From: Ophioderma brevispina
Lineage: Eukaryota; Echinodermata; Ophiuroidea; Amphilepidida; Ophiodermatidae
Direction: 5' to 3'
DNA length: 64,000 bases
NCBI GenBank assembly: GCA_023653785.1
Contig: JAMKCH010012622.1
Span: 1 to 64,000, forward strand
Within the stretch, counting starts at the first letter, position 1. Every line of letters starts with the position of its first letter. Below the pieces are notes generated by a model. The model was not told the DNA's origin and searched no databases. It worked only from the letters and a program-made list of their open reading frames with translations. The translations under genes were made by a program, and so were the position numbers. This document shows, in pieces, positions 13,034 to 23,754 of this stretch.

Positions 13034-14690
13034 CTGGCCTGCTGGCCAAACGTGCAGTGATATGCCCTCTCGCAACCAATCAAAGAGGGCTTCTAATCCA
13101 CCTTCTTCTTAACCACAAAGCAGTCGGGGGAGTGGAAGGCCCATCTTAAATCTGAAACCTTTGAAAAGGTTTCATCAGACATCCACACTTCCGTATGGAA
13201 ACCCTGAAAGCAGTTCTCGGGTCCTCCAACAGGGTGGTGTGGGCCCTTGGATCTGAGGACGCATATTTCTCCACGTTCCCGTGCACGAATCCTCACAGAA
13301 ATGGCTCCGTTTTGCCTTAGGAGTAGTGGCTACCAGTTCCGGGTCCTGCCCTTCGGTCTGCTCGCCTCGCCAACTTCCTTCACAAGGGTCGTACAGGTGG
13401 TAGCGGAGTTCATTCCTCATGCGAAGGGGCAGGACAATCTTTCGTCTACTTAGACGACTGACTACTGGTGGCGCCATCCTCGCAGAAGGCTCCACCTTTA
13501 TCGAGGAGGTCCTGGTCCTGATAAGGTCTCTCGGTTTCAACGTCAACCTCCACAGTCAGTCCTCTCCTTCGCCTTCCCCGAACCCCCAGTTTCTGGGAGC
13601 GAGATTGGATTTTCTTCTGTCGGAAAAGGTGAGGCCCTCCGCAGGGAGAGTTGCCTCGGTCGTGACGTGTGCCCGAGCATTCTTGGAGACAGGTCGGTCC
13701 CAGCCATGCTATGGCTTTTCGGCTCCTGGGACTTCTGGCCACTCATCGGATGTTCCCCACTGCAGATTACTCATGATGGGAATCCAGATCCACATGCTCA
13801 GGTACTTCCGACCCAATGTCCCTCCGGATTCCCGTGCCCCTGAAGCTGCCCCCGACCCTCAGTTGGTGGACCGCATCCCACGCAACTTGGAAGAGGGAGC
13901 GCCCTTTCAGAAAATTAGCTCCCTCTGTGACGCTGACAACATGCGTCGAGCGGGTGTGGGGGCCCACCTATGGCCCCCGAAGTTGTCAGGCCATTGGTCG
14001 CCCAGGCAAGCTCCGCCATCATATAAAGTTGCTCGACTTTGGGCATCTTCCTGGCACTGAAGCAACTGGGTCGCCCGGACCAGGTGAAAGGTTGATCCCT
14101 GGTCCGTGCGACACCAGACGTAGTGCCTACCTCAACAAGAGGGAGGGACAAGGGCCCCAGGCTCTGCAAGGAGGCAGTCCGGCTCCTTGAGTGGTGCAGG
14201 CGGCGGGGCCATACCCGTAGCAGCACATGTTACCGATGGGGTGGAGAATGGCCTAGCGGACGCCCTCCTCCCGGAAGGGCACTACTCAAAGTCAGGCGGC
14301 ATCGAAGGTGAGGGGGGGCGTCAGTGAAATGGCGCCTCCTGCCGGCGGTCTGCCGGGCAATTTTTCAGATGCTACAAGCGTCCCCACGTGGACGGGCTAT
14401 TCGCCTCCCCGCGTGAATCACCAGCTTCCGGCGTTTACTCATGGAGTCACGATCCCAGAGCCGTGGGTCGGGATGCAATGGTGGCGGATTGGGCGGGCTC
14501 ATTGCCTACGCATTTCCTTTCCCCCCATTGCGATGATAAGAGAGTCCCGAGAAGGTTCCCTCTGTCCGACAACTGCTGGTTCTGTTGGGGCCCCCATGTG
14601 GCCAGCTGTGGTTTCCACGTCTTCCTAAAGCTGCTTGTGGGGGACCCCGTCTTGCTCCCTCAGCGCTCGGATCTGATAGCTGTCCTTCCA
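13034..14690 (+). pseudogene. DIRS-A reverse transcriptase-RNase H (broken)
   Basis: RT motifs appear in order over shifting frames: FRMETLKAVLG near 13190, EDAYFS near 13256, YQFRVLPFGLLASPTSFTR at 13330-13390, then the active-site box FVYLDD at 13441-13458. The next codon is TGA where the family has tryptophan. RNase H relics follow at about 13925-14060 (GVGAHLWPPKLSGHWSP) and a short AYLNK near 14130. A tail of the type PHVDGLFASPR lies near 14385, as in other DIRS polyproteins. The enzyme would copy RNA into the circular DNA intermediate. At least five frameshifts or stops are needed to connect the blocks. Confidence 0.8.
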
Positions 14691-14719
14691 GCCGACACGT
14701 CCGTCCCGGATCGTACCAT

Positions 14720-15768
14720 CCGCACTCTCAACCTGACTGTCTGGCGCATTGCCGCCAACAATACACTCAGGCGGGACTTGCTGAACAGGCTGCCGCGCTC
14801 GCTGCAAGGCGGAAGTCAACTAGAGAATCTTACGATTCTCGACTCCGTCGGTTCTATAGATGGTGCGCCATTCGAGAGATCGATCAGCTGTCTGCGTCTG
14901 TAGGGAGATCGGGGATTTTCCATAACGGCAATTTTCCACGAGGGTTTGGGCGTCAACAGCCGGTGCTACCGCACCGCGATTGGGCGCTCCATAGGGGCTT
15001 CAAAGACGGCACAGGTCGTCTCGAACACCCCGATCCTCACGAATCTGCTGAAGGGCCTGTTTACGGTTCGTCCCCCGGTTCGTTCATCGTTCCGTAGTGG
15101 GATCTACCGCTAGTGCTCCAGTTCTTAGCGTCCGAGGAGTTCGAGCCACTGGAGAGAGCCAGTCCTCTGGTTTATCCAGGGACGGCATTTTCTCGTGGCA
15201 GTCTCTTCAGGGCTACGGGGTTTTCCGAGATACAGGCCTTGTCCATTGTACGATGCCTCACTTGCGGTGGTCGAAGTATGGCGTGTACGCATCCTCCCAC
15301 TAGCGGGTTTTCTCGCTAAGATCAGCCCCTGTCTTTCACACCACCCCCAGTATTTCTCCCGGACCTTGCCTTGGCTGCAGGACGGTCCAGAAACCCTGGT
15401 GCCCGGTCAGGGCTCCAAAATGTACCTTAAGCGACCGAAGAGGCTCCGGAAGACAAAACAGCTGTTCATCTCCACGGCCCCTCCCTATGGTCCGGCAGCG
15501 AAGGACACAGTTAGCCGCTGGTTTGCCTCGACCATCCGAAGTCGCACACCGAAAACAAACATCACGATCGGATTGTCGGCTCTCGGGTTAGGTCCCACTG
15601 ATGATGTACGTGCTCACACCTCCTCCTGAGCATTTTACAAAGGTTCCTCATCCAGGATAATCCTGGATACTATATGTTTGGAGTTCCGCTACCACGTTTC
15701 AGAGAGTTTACCTTCGGGACGTTCTGGTGCGGAGAGGGGAAGTTGCTACTGCAGGCACTGCGTTCCGG
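14720..15768 (+). pseudogene. DIRS-A tyrosine recombinase (broken)
   Basis: A core-binding region reads RKSTRESYDSRLRRFYRWC at about 14810-14870. The catalytic domain follows: ATGFSEIQALSI near 15215-15250, where the family has the first catalytic arginine, and KQLFISTAPPYGPAAKDTVS near 15450-15515. A DDVRAHTSS stretch at about 15603-15627 stands where HxxR is expected. The end reads FQRVYLRDVL near 15697-15726, holding the presumed nucleophile tyrosine, before a TAA near 15769. The His of HxxR reads as Asp in the open frame, with an indel close by. Recombinases of this kind insert the circular DIRS DNA without target duplication. Confidence 0.8.
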
Positions 15769-15900
15769 TAAAGTGAGCTCTATCAAGAGCTCTAGGTAAG
15801 TCTCTCTGGGGGACGGGGATACGACTAGCGTTGTGACTACCCTACCCCGGTACCTTCTTCCAACCGCCTGAACTACCAGTGGGAAATAACCTGTGCAAAA

Positions 15901-16003
15901 GTAAGGTCGCGGATGGTAAGAGCTATCGAGAGCGCAGTGTAATTTCCCTCTCAGAATGAGAGGGGGTACACTAGCGATCGATACTTACCCTCCGCGACCT
16001 TAC
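15901..16003. repeat. DIRS-A internal complementary region
   Basis: The first half (GTAAGGTCGCGGATGG to GAGAGCGCAGTG) is the inverse of the left outer end at 7671-7714. The second half (TTTCCCTCTCAGAATGAGAG to CCGCGACCTTAC) is the inverse of the right outer extension at 16256-16357. Joining both ends in one place is the DIRS hallmark used to make the circular intermediate. Confidence 0.9.
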
Positions 16004-16082
16004 GACCCCCCCACAATGTTTTTCCACCCACAAAGGTCTCGGGGAAGGTTGTGGTTGTACCCAATTTGGAGAAACATTTGGG

Positions 16083-16359
16083 GATAAGACGACATCCCTG
16101 CTGCGCATGGGCGGTGAGTTGCCCGAATAATAGTGCGCGCTATCGGTGGACTATTTTCGCGGTAGCGAAATTTTTTTAATTTGTCATAAAGGTTTCTGCT
16201 GGTCGGTGTAGGCAGGGACAGAGAGGAGCAGGTCCCAAACGGTCATTTGTACCACGTAAGGTCGCGGAGGGTAGGTATCAAAGGGAAGGGAGTAGGGAGG
16301 AGATTTATAGAAAAATAGATCGCTAGTGTATCCCCCTCTCACTTCTGAGAGGGAAATAT
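16083..16359. repeat. DIRS-A right inverted terminal repeat with outer extension
   Basis: Bases 16083-16280 are the inverse of 7671-7851. The last 80 bases have no left partner but are mirrored in the internal complementary region. They contain a small CCCTCTC/GAGAGGG hairpin, which DIRS-B also has at its right end. Confidence 0.85.
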
Positions 16360-16696
16360 GTAGGTTAATTGAATTTTTCAAGATACATTCTCCCTCCTCT
16401 TCGTGATGTTTTTTTAAAGTGGCAAACAAGAGATTTCAAAATAACAGGTGTCCCCGAAAAAATGTGACAATTCTGATTTTGGGCACTGGTGCAAAGCATT
16501 ACATTATAAAAAAATATCCTCCATATCCCCATCTGTAAGGATTAATATGAGAACTGTTTCTTTGGGTACAAAAATTGTTAAATTTTAATTTTCGTATAGG
16601 AGCAATACTAAAATTCAGCCTGTTTTTCTATTGAAATACAGTATAAGCATATCCCAGGGGTTCAGGGTATGGAAACTTTCGGAGAAACCTATTTAT

Positions 16697-16798
16697 TCGG
16701 AAGAATGGAAGAACTGGAAAAAAGGTGTTTTCTTTCCAGTTTTCTTCCGGAAGAACTGAAGAAACTGGAATAACTTGGAAGAAACTGGAAGAAATAAG
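16697..16798. repeat. GGAAGAACTGG-type purine repeats and hairpin
   Basis: GAAGAAACTGG-like words recur five times, and GGAAGAACTGGAAAA faces TTTTCCAGTTCTTCC-like sequence as a hairpin. A related stretch lies at 17505-17590 beside the hAT miniature. From 16798 to 17500 the intron is AT-rich with nothing recognised. Confidence 0.6.
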
Positions 16799-17605
16799 AA
16801 ATGTAATTCTGAACAACATACTGAATTTCACCATATTCTCTGCTTTGCACTTCAAATCAATCAAGGCTAACTTTAGTTCTTTAAATTACAATCTGTGTTT
16901 TTTTTTCAAATTATTTACCTTTTATAGCATGTTATTTAAACCTTGCAAGTATATATTAAAAATTTTTTCACAATTTTTGTTTTTGACTTGCCTATCAAAT
17001 TATACGATGATAATTGAACTTATCAATTTCTAATTCTTTCCAAATGTGCACCTTTATACTATCACAGTTTGTAATTGTAAAGATGCAAACAATGGAAAAG
17101 CTGTTGAAATCTGTATGGCCATTTTGTTAATTATAAAAATCCATCATAAAAGTACAACCATTAAGTGTTCTTTTTTTTAATGTTTTTATTTTTTTTATTT
17201 GTTTAGTAAATATCATTTTTGATAATACATTTTGATAACACACATTATTTAACTCTGCTTTTGGCCTTGCTGGTGTGAAAGTGAGAATCAGTTTCTTCCA
17301 GTAATTTTTTTTTATATTTAGGCCTGGTTAATAATGTGAGTTTAAATTATGCCAATTGCATGGGGTAGGTAGGGGGGGTCCTGAATGGTTATTTTGATTA
17401 TTCACTATATTTCATCACTGTATAATTACAAACCAAAACTGTAAGTCATTTGCTTTAAAATAGAAATTTTTATATGACTTTTTTATTTGTCTTCCCCGCT
17501 TTCAGTGGAGAAACTGGAAGAACCACCCGTTTCTTCCAAGTGGAAAAAACCGCGGACAAAACCGTGGTTTTTTCCCGCCTGTGGAAGAAACCTGGCGAAC
17601 CCTGC

Positions 17606-17792
17606 CAGGGGTTCTCAATATGTGCCCGCAGGCCAAATAATCCGCCCGCCAACCATTGATTTTTGGCCCTTGACTGCTCTAAAATATCAAAGAAACATAT
17701 CCAATTCATGTGTATTTGTGCCCTCAAGTAGGGAAACTTTCAAGCATTTGGCATTCCTCGCGGCCTTCAGCTAATGTAATTGAGAACCTCTG
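17606..17792. mobile_element. hAT-type MITE (187 bp)
   Basis: The ends are CAGGGGTTCTCAA and TTGAGAACCTCTG, the classic Charlie-like hAT terminal motif. Subterminal GTGCCCGCAGGCC and CCTTCAGCTAATGTAATTG recur at 36766-36880. No clean 8-bp target duplication was found, so the copy is probably old. Confidence 0.7.
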
Positions 17793-17996
17793 GCAATAAT
17801 AACAATCAATCACCTTTGTTAGCACTTTAGTAACCAAATAAAAAGGTAAGAAGTCTGTTGAGTATCTAATCAATATTAAATCACTACCTATCACAAAATG
17901 TTGATATCTTGAAATCTCTTGTTGTGCAACCTTTAATTTCATTCAGTGCTTGAATTTCAAAGTAACAACTCTGTGTATACATTATTTAACCCACAG

Positions 17997-18100
17997 AAGT
18001 CTCACAAGACAGTGGCAGTCTCCCTGTGAAACATGTACAGAGCCTAATCGCCCATCTGACACAACTCAGTTCACCCAATACACTTAATACACTTTCCAGA
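17997..18100 (+). CDS. TTK: TTK exon: conserved tail after the kinase domain
   Basis: The acceptor is TTTAACCCACAG and the donor GTAAGTC at 18101. The exon is 104 bases and enters with 2 bases that finish the codon begun in exon 2. It then reads 34 codons without a stop, ending HLTQLSSPNTLNTLSR, phase 0. The LSSPNT box corresponds to the LNSPNS region of vertebrate TTK just behind the kinase domain. This exon has no indel. Confidence 0.85.
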
Positions 18101-18143
18101 GTAAGTCATAAGCAAGAAACAAAAGCATTGGTACTTAGGTTAA

Positions 18144-18696
18144 AGGGATAAGCAGCGATATTGTGAGAGAATAAAAAAAAATGTGGAAATACATTATTTT
18201 AGCTTCTAAAACAAAGATAAGTATGTATAATTCCATATAACTACTTTAATGTTGGAACGAAAAAACAAAATAGTGAAAAAATGAAGTATTTCAGGAAATT
18301 TGTCATACTGTCTCCCGCAAATAGACATACAGCGATGGCATCTCAAGATTTACACTAAAGAGCTGATTGCAGTTTACACCTGTACAGAATAAACAAAGAC
18401 AAATAATGTCTGTGTTTGAGGTCAAACTGTGTACAGGTCATGGTGCACAATATTGCGCTTATAAATCTGGGACATTCACAGGGAAAGGCCTTTTTTATCT
18501 CAAGTTGGAATTTTGATACGCACGTATAGAAATTATAGAATCAGATAAAAAAGTACTGCCTTGACTTTAATACACAGATTTCAAGCCAACCACTTACAGG
18601 TTATGTTAGTACAACCATGCTAGTCACGAAAATACCAAAAAACGAATTTTGATGATTTTTTCGATGTTTCGGATCAGCAAATCGCTGCTTATCCCT
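18144..18696. mobile_element. TTAA-flanked MITE (TTAAAGGGATAAGC family)
   Basis: The inverted ends AGGGATAAGCAGCGAT and ATCGCTGCTTATCCCT are exact partners. Both flanks are TTAA (18140-18143 and 18697-18700). It is 553 bp long and has no ORF of note. It sits in TTK intron 3. Confidence 0.9.
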
Positions 18697-18995
18697 TTAA
18701 TATGCCCATTCTGTAATGCATTTTATACCTCAGGCATATGCATATTTCAACTTTGCATGTATTTGTTATTTTCACTGAAGTTTGTGATTTGTTTACTTGG
18801 TGAATGCAGTCCTCGCTTCAGATTCAAGCAAAATGACCAAGGTTTTGGTTAAAAACTTAACTATAAATCCATTTAAGACTGCATATAAAGCAGTTATTTA
18901 TAGATATGGCATGCATGGTCTCACCCAAAGAATTTAGACTGCATGATAACATTTTTTTGCATGTAAAACTTTCACCACTTAGGCTCAAACTCCAT

Positions 18996-19270
18996 GGCTG
19001 GTATTCTGAAAGTGAGTCTAACTATAGTCCCAGGTATAAACCAGGGTTAGTCCTACATGAGTGGACCTTTTTTCCTTGCAACATACTCTAAAAATGTGCT
19101 GTAATGAGTGAGAAAATTCCTCGTGGATGGGCCCGAATGGCCCATCCATGAGAATTTTCTCACCATTACATTTAGCTTTCATAATATTTGAAAGGAAAAA
19201 AGTCCACTCTTGTAGGACTAACCCTGGTTTAAACCCAGGTCTAAAGATGGACTCCCTTTGAGAATACCAT
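18996..19270. mobile_element. Palindromic MITE (GGCTGGTATTCTGAAAG family)
   Basis: The two arms are near-perfect inverses (TGGTATTCTGAAAGTGAG, then CAGGGTTAGTCCTACATGAG, then AGTGGACC) around a small centre with its own GGGCC palindrome. A second copy lies at 32693-33260 with another MITE inside it. Confidence 0.85.
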
Positions 19271-20205
19271 GATTTCCCTAGATAATGACACATGATGACG
19301 ACCAAGGTGAGCAATAATTGGTGGACAGGTGCACAGAATTAGGCACCCGCTCTGCTTTGTGTGCTTGTTTATGTTACGCCCATGGTACTACAGGTGAAAA
19401 TACTATCTCATCTAAAGTAATTCCCAAAAAAAAAACCTGGCCCTGCTTATAACTGAATAAATAAAATCATGTCAATGCTTCAAATTTATCATTCATGTCA
19501 AAAGTAGGTGGGGTTATGGCTAAATTTCTCAAAATACAAGCCAAAGTTTCAGTACAAATTCACAAAAATTACGTACAAATCTCCATTGACATGCATTTAT
19601 CATCTTCACTAGAAGGTGTGGCTTAGTGAGAGTCGGTGATTCTACACATTCCGCAGTACAGAGATGCAACTTTTCCGGAAATTTACAGATTTCTGGCCAT
19701 AAATTTTAAAAATTCTGGAAATGTTTAAAAAAAATCATTTTTTTTTTCAATTTCTTAAATCAAAGTGTTAATGATAAAGGTAGAACTGCATCCAAAACCA
19801 AGTTTTAAGTACCAATTTATTTTACAGAAGGGGTCTTGTACCGTTAGAAAATACATTCCCGGGAGTTTCGCCAGATGCTACACTAAAATTTGGCCTTGCT
19901 GTCGGTTCAAAATAGGCCATAAATGCCAAATGCATTACCAACGGATTTTGTGCACGAGCAGTGTGCAAAGCACTGACCTTCAAGTGCCTTAGTGCTTCCG
20001 CTTTAGATAATGCTATCGTCTGGTTAAAAAATTACCCAGGAGATACTCATAACCATTTCACAAAAATACCTTTATTCCCTAGTGTTTGTTGGGATCAAAA
20101 TCATGCGCAACGGCCCAACGTTAGGAAAAGGAGCACACTAGGAGGGATTTCACTCGTAGTTTGCTGGTTATGATCTGTGTTTTCTTTTGGCATTATTTTC
20201 TATAG

Positions 20206-20312
20206 ACTGTGATGGAACAGGTAGCTAAAGTGGCAAGAGAAATTCTATGTAGGCCAATGTGTTGAAGCCTGGCTCGTCTTCAAGGGAACATCAGGAATAT
20301 CATCCTCCACCG
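20206..20312 (+). CDS. TTK: TTK exon: C-terminal extension, part 1
   Basis: The acceptor is TTTTCTATAG and the donor GTAAGT at 20313. The exon opens in phase 0 as TVMEQVAKVAREILC and closes, one frame over, as ANVLKPGSSSREHQEYHPPP. Adding one G in TAGGCC (20256-20261) makes 108 bases, keeps the frame and removes the stop. The proline run then continues directly into the next exon, good evidence that both are real. The segment has no domain I know. Confidence 0.7.
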
Positions 20313-20326
20313 GTAAGTGTAGTCAT

Positions 20327-20842
20327 GGCATTGTTTGCTGTACTGCTTAATTGTGGGTAGATGTTTCATATAGAAGTCCCAAGTATGCAAATGAGGTATT
20401 GCCATTTATTCAGTCAAGCGCTACTGCACAGCATCATACAGCGCATGACAGGCCTGGCATTGTTTGCTGTACTGCTTAATTGTGGGTAGATGTTTCATAT
20501 AGAAGTCCCAAATATGCGAATGAGATATTGCCATTTATTCCGTCAACTGCTACTGCACAGCATCATACAGCGCATGACAGGCCTGGCATTGTTTGCTGTA
20601 CTGCTTAATTGTGGGTAGATGTTTCATATAGAAGTCCCAAATATGCGAATGAGGTATTGCCATTTATTCCGTCAACTGCTACTGCACAGCATCATACAGC
20701 GCATGACAGGCCTGGCATTGTTTGCTGTACTGCTTAATTGTGGGTAGATGTTTCATATAGAAGTCCCAAGTATGCAAATGAGGTATTGCCATTTATTCCG
20801 TCAAGTGCTACTGACAGCATCATACAGCGCATGACAGAATTG
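20327..20842. repeat. 129-bp tandem repeat, 4 units
   Basis: GGCATTGTTTGCTGTACTGC starts units at 20327, 20456, 20585 and 20714, exactly 129 bases apart. Units differ at only a few bases. Each ends CAGCGCATGACAGGCCT. The array begins 15 bases after the exon 4 donor. Confidence 0.95.
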
Positions 20843-20851
20843 ATTGTAATA

Positions 20852-20905
20852 CCTTATTTGCATACTTGGGGACTTCTGTATGAAATGTTTACCTACCCTT
20901 CCATG
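20852..20905. repeat. Inverted partial copy closing the 129-bp array
   Basis: AATACCTTATTTGCATACTT and what follows up to TTTACCTA is the inverse of the middle of the last unit (GATGTTTCATATAGAAGTCC and onwards). The last unit and this copy can fold into a hairpin of about 45 base pairs. From 20910 to 21360 nothing else is seen. Confidence 0.85.
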
Positions 20906-21362
20906 CTAGCTTGGTGTGAGTTGAAAGGGGCCGTGGTACAGAGAGTGATGAGTGAAGGTAACAGATCCAGGATGATCCCCTACTCTCTTTTGATCAAGTG
21001 TGCATTTTTTTACATGCGTAGGTATGATTCCTCTAACAAATGGGATCAACAACCAGGGGTAGAATTTCGTTGCAGAGTGCGAGAATCCGTCTTGATTCTC
21101 CCAAATGAATTTTGCGGGAATCGTCTAATTCGCTGTGTTAAGTTCTAAAGTTTACGAGAATCAACATTGATTCACGCAAATCAATTTACGATAATCTTTG
21201 CGAGAATCTATTCTCGGATTCTCGCCGAAATTCTAGCCATGACAACTTCACATGAATCCCTAAACCTTGAGGTGTCAAGCATCCATTGCATGTACTTTGA
21301 CCTTCCAACTCGATGAACGGGACAGGGAACAAGGAAAAATAGAGTTGTACTACTTTGTTTAA

Positions 21363-22620
21363 AGGGGGATGGCCCGATTTAAGGATATGAAGTTTTCATT
21401 TTGATAGATTGGCTTTCACTCCAAAACCCCATCTGTAAAGTTTCGCGCCGATATTTCAATCTGTTTTGATGCGAGAGCTAAAAACGTGATTTTGTAAGCC
21501 CCGTAGAGTACTGTGTAAAATGAATATTGGTCAAACAAAATGGGCCATATTTTCGCTCGTATCTTCGAAACTAGGGCTGGGATTTTCGGGTATTTATGTA
21601 CCCGGGTGCTCGATATAATTTTTCGGGCGGGTATCGGGTACCCGAAATTACTGCAATTACCAATTGACTGCACAAATCTCTTTAACTTTCAGAAAGCTTT
21701 CACATTATTTTCACCAAAGTTTTATAAACCAATTTTTGTTATTATTTTTTGCATCAAAAACCCTTACACTAGTCCATGAAAAATAGTAACCATTGAAATA
21801 TATTTGCAGTATAACTGACCTAATTACGTCTTTTTTAGTGCAATGGCCCTTCACATGCACTCCCAAAGGGAAATGTAAGGAGTGGAGTAGAGAGTTCTGA
21901 ACTTTGAAGGGTCATGAGGTAATTAGTTCTCAATATGTCCATTCTGGGCTGTGTAGGCTGATATTAAGCCACCCCATAATGTATTGCAACATGCTTATAT
22001 TGTACAGTACAAAACATGTAAGTACTTCAGGATAAGAAATGTTTACTTTAGGAACCACAAGCCATTTCATGATCATGCTAAAAGTTATCAAAGTACTTAT
22101 GCTTTGTGGGCCAAAATGTGTAAAAGTCAGTGGTTTTTATGTGTTAAGAATAGGATTTTTCTGTGTTCACATACCTTATTGAGGTGAAATATCCCACAAC
22201 TGGTGCATTGTGAGATGGACTCAATACATCCTCTCTGGGCCATGTGGCTATAGTAGCAGATTGTATTTATAGGCAGTGTAAAAATTAAATGATTTGTACT
22301 TTAGAAACTTGACATTCTGGTAACCTTGACCCGGGTAATTCAAGGTCGGGCGGGTACCCGAATGCCCGCCCGAAAGTCTCATCCCTATTCCAAACCCAAA
22401 CATCCTTTGGCTCTAAGATTTCACAGGGTAAATGAGAAAAATAGTAGCTTTCTTCTGACAGTGATATCAAAATGTTGACCACTTCCAGTAAAATCACGTT
22501 TTGAGCTCTCCCTTCAAAACTGGTTGAAATATAGGCATTAAACTTTACAGATGGGGCTTTGGGGTGAAGGCCATTCTATCAAGATGAAAAATTTATGGAC
22601 TTAAATCGGGTCATCCCCCT
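21363..22620. mobile_element. TTAA-flanked MITE (family 1) split by a hAT element
   Basis: The ends AGGGGGATGGCCCGATTTAA and TTAAATCGGGTCATCCCCCT are inverted and both are flanked by TTAA (21359-21362 and 22621-22624). Without the hAT insert at 21572-22387 and its 8-bp duplication the element is about 434 bp. A related copy lies at 3243-3574. Confidence 0.9.
21572..22387. mobile_element. Non-autonomous hAT element inside a MITE
   Basis: It begins TAGGGCTGGGATTTTCGGG and ends TCTCATCCCTA, with subterminal CGGGTA/TACCCG words. The flanking 8-mers TTCGAAAC and TTCCAAAC form a target duplication with one mismatch. The middle (about 21970-22250) is related, in inverse, to 37005-37270. Confidence 0.85.
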
Positions 22621-23010
22621 TTAAGGAATTGACAGTAAATGTCATTTAAGGTTATAAGAGGACAAGGTCATCTATGGGTCATTGGTGTAGAAACAATCTT
22701 ATTTATATCCAAATTAATTTGTTTCTTTGGCTTGGTAATACCTTTCCCCCTTTTTACCTGCCTTTGGTAGTAGTATGTTCTAGTGCCTAGAGCTTTATGA
22801 ATAGGCGCTTTACAAATCTATGTATGGTGTAAGTCAAATAACTGGGCATTCAGAAATAGATAATCAGAATGAGTTATAGCAACTGATCCCAGACACTCAG
22901 GCCACCTTGCCATTATACAAATAACTCTGACTGAAACGTTACCTCTTCAATTTGGCATATATACCAAACAAATAGCAATATCATTTGTACTGTATACTTT
23001 TTTTTTCCAG

Positions 23011-23294
23011 CCACCACCGGTCCCTCCACCAGTCAGCCATTCCACACCCCCATATTCCAGTGGAATGTACCAATCACAGTGTACCAGCAACCCTCAGTTA
23101 CCACTGAATGGTTCCACTCCACGTTTGGCTCTGCATTCCAACCACGCCAGCCCAATGGGTGGTGAGCCATTAAGGCCCATAGCGAGGGCGCCATTGCAAG
23201 AAGTCTTAATATGGAAGACCTACAGAGAGCCCAGTCAAGCCTGCAACCTGTAGCCAACTCAAGCAGTGCAAAATACATGATGCAACAAGAAAAG
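23011..23294 (+). CDS. TTK: TTK exon: proline-rich C-terminal extension, part 2
   Basis: The acceptor is a T-run plus CCAG and the donor GTAGGT at 23295. It reads PPPVPPPVSHSTPPYSSGMY and stays open to about residue 50 (HASPMGG). The frame then changes by one base to give AIKAHSEGAIARSLNMEDLQ and ends SSAKYMMQQEK in phase 0. One missing G near 23161-23166 (GGTGAGCC) explains the shift, and 285 bases then fit phase 0 to 0. The start may bind SH3- or WW-type domains as a polyproline stretch, which is inference. No homologue came to mind. Confidence 0.7.
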
Positions 23295-23400
23295 GTAGGT
23301 CTGCTTCATGTCAAATTGATGGCTGTTTTTTGCTATAACCCGACCTGAGGCTGCACATGGTGCAATCCAGACCTAGTTGTGATTTTGTGGTTTGAGTTAA

Positions 23401-23754
23401 AGGCACTATCAGTGATTTGCTAAATTTGAAAAAAATCATCAAAAATCAGATTTTTGCATGTTTGCAACAAGGATAGGTATCCTAACATACCCTGCAAGTG
23501 GCAAGACCAAAAGCAACCTAATAAGGACAAAATTGGACATTTTAGTCATTACTGTCCGTACGGACACTTATTACTACACGTAATTGAATGGAGATTCATA
23601 TCTTTGAACGCTGCTGTTTTCTTCCTTTTCTGTCAAGTTTTCAGATGGAAAAAATAACTTACAGGAATTCCTCAGACTTATATCCTTCACTTTTAAGCTA
23701 TTTCTGCAAAATTCAAATATTTTGACTCAATTGGGTAGATCACTGATAGTGTCT
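23401..23754. mobile_element. TTAA-flanked MITE (CACTATCAGTGAT family), full copy
   Basis: The ends AGGCACTATCAGTGAT and ATCACTGATAGTGTCT are inverted and TTAA flanks both sides (23397-23400, 23755-23758). The centre holds a GTCCGTACGGAC palindrome. Truncated and split relatives lie at 25350-25535 and at 51577-51830 plus 54225-54343. Confidence 0.9.

Larger units (their letters stand above)
7671..16359 (+). mobile_element. DIRS-1-like tyrosine-recombinase retrotransposon (DIRS-A)
   Basis: All structural parts of a DIRS element are present. There is a left inverted terminal repeat (7671-7851), a gag-type region, RT and RNase H relics, a tyrosine recombinase, an internal complementary region (15901-16003) made of the inverse of both element ends, and a right inverted repeat (16083-16359). 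There are no LTRs and no target duplication, as expected because DIRS elements integrate as circles by their recombinase. The whole is GC-rich against AT-rich flanks. Many frameshifts and stops make it inactive as read. I saw no methyltransferase motif, which some DIRS elements carry. Confidence 0.9.
2582..17996 (+). other. TTK intron 2 (15.4 kb) carrying DIRS-A
   Basis: This large intron holds a TTAA-flanked MITE (3243-3574), low-complexity CCAGCAGCCTC motifs near 4270-4345, a CG-rich spot near 4980-4995, a 125-bp tandem repeat, a foldback and the full DIRS-A retrotransposon in the same orientation as the gene, then a hAT miniature near the end. From 3580 to 5880 nothing is recognised except these short repeats. 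Confidence 0.7.

Noticed and set aside
20738..21148. 136-codon ORF
   Set aside because: Its first part is the 129-bp satellite and the rest has no motif.
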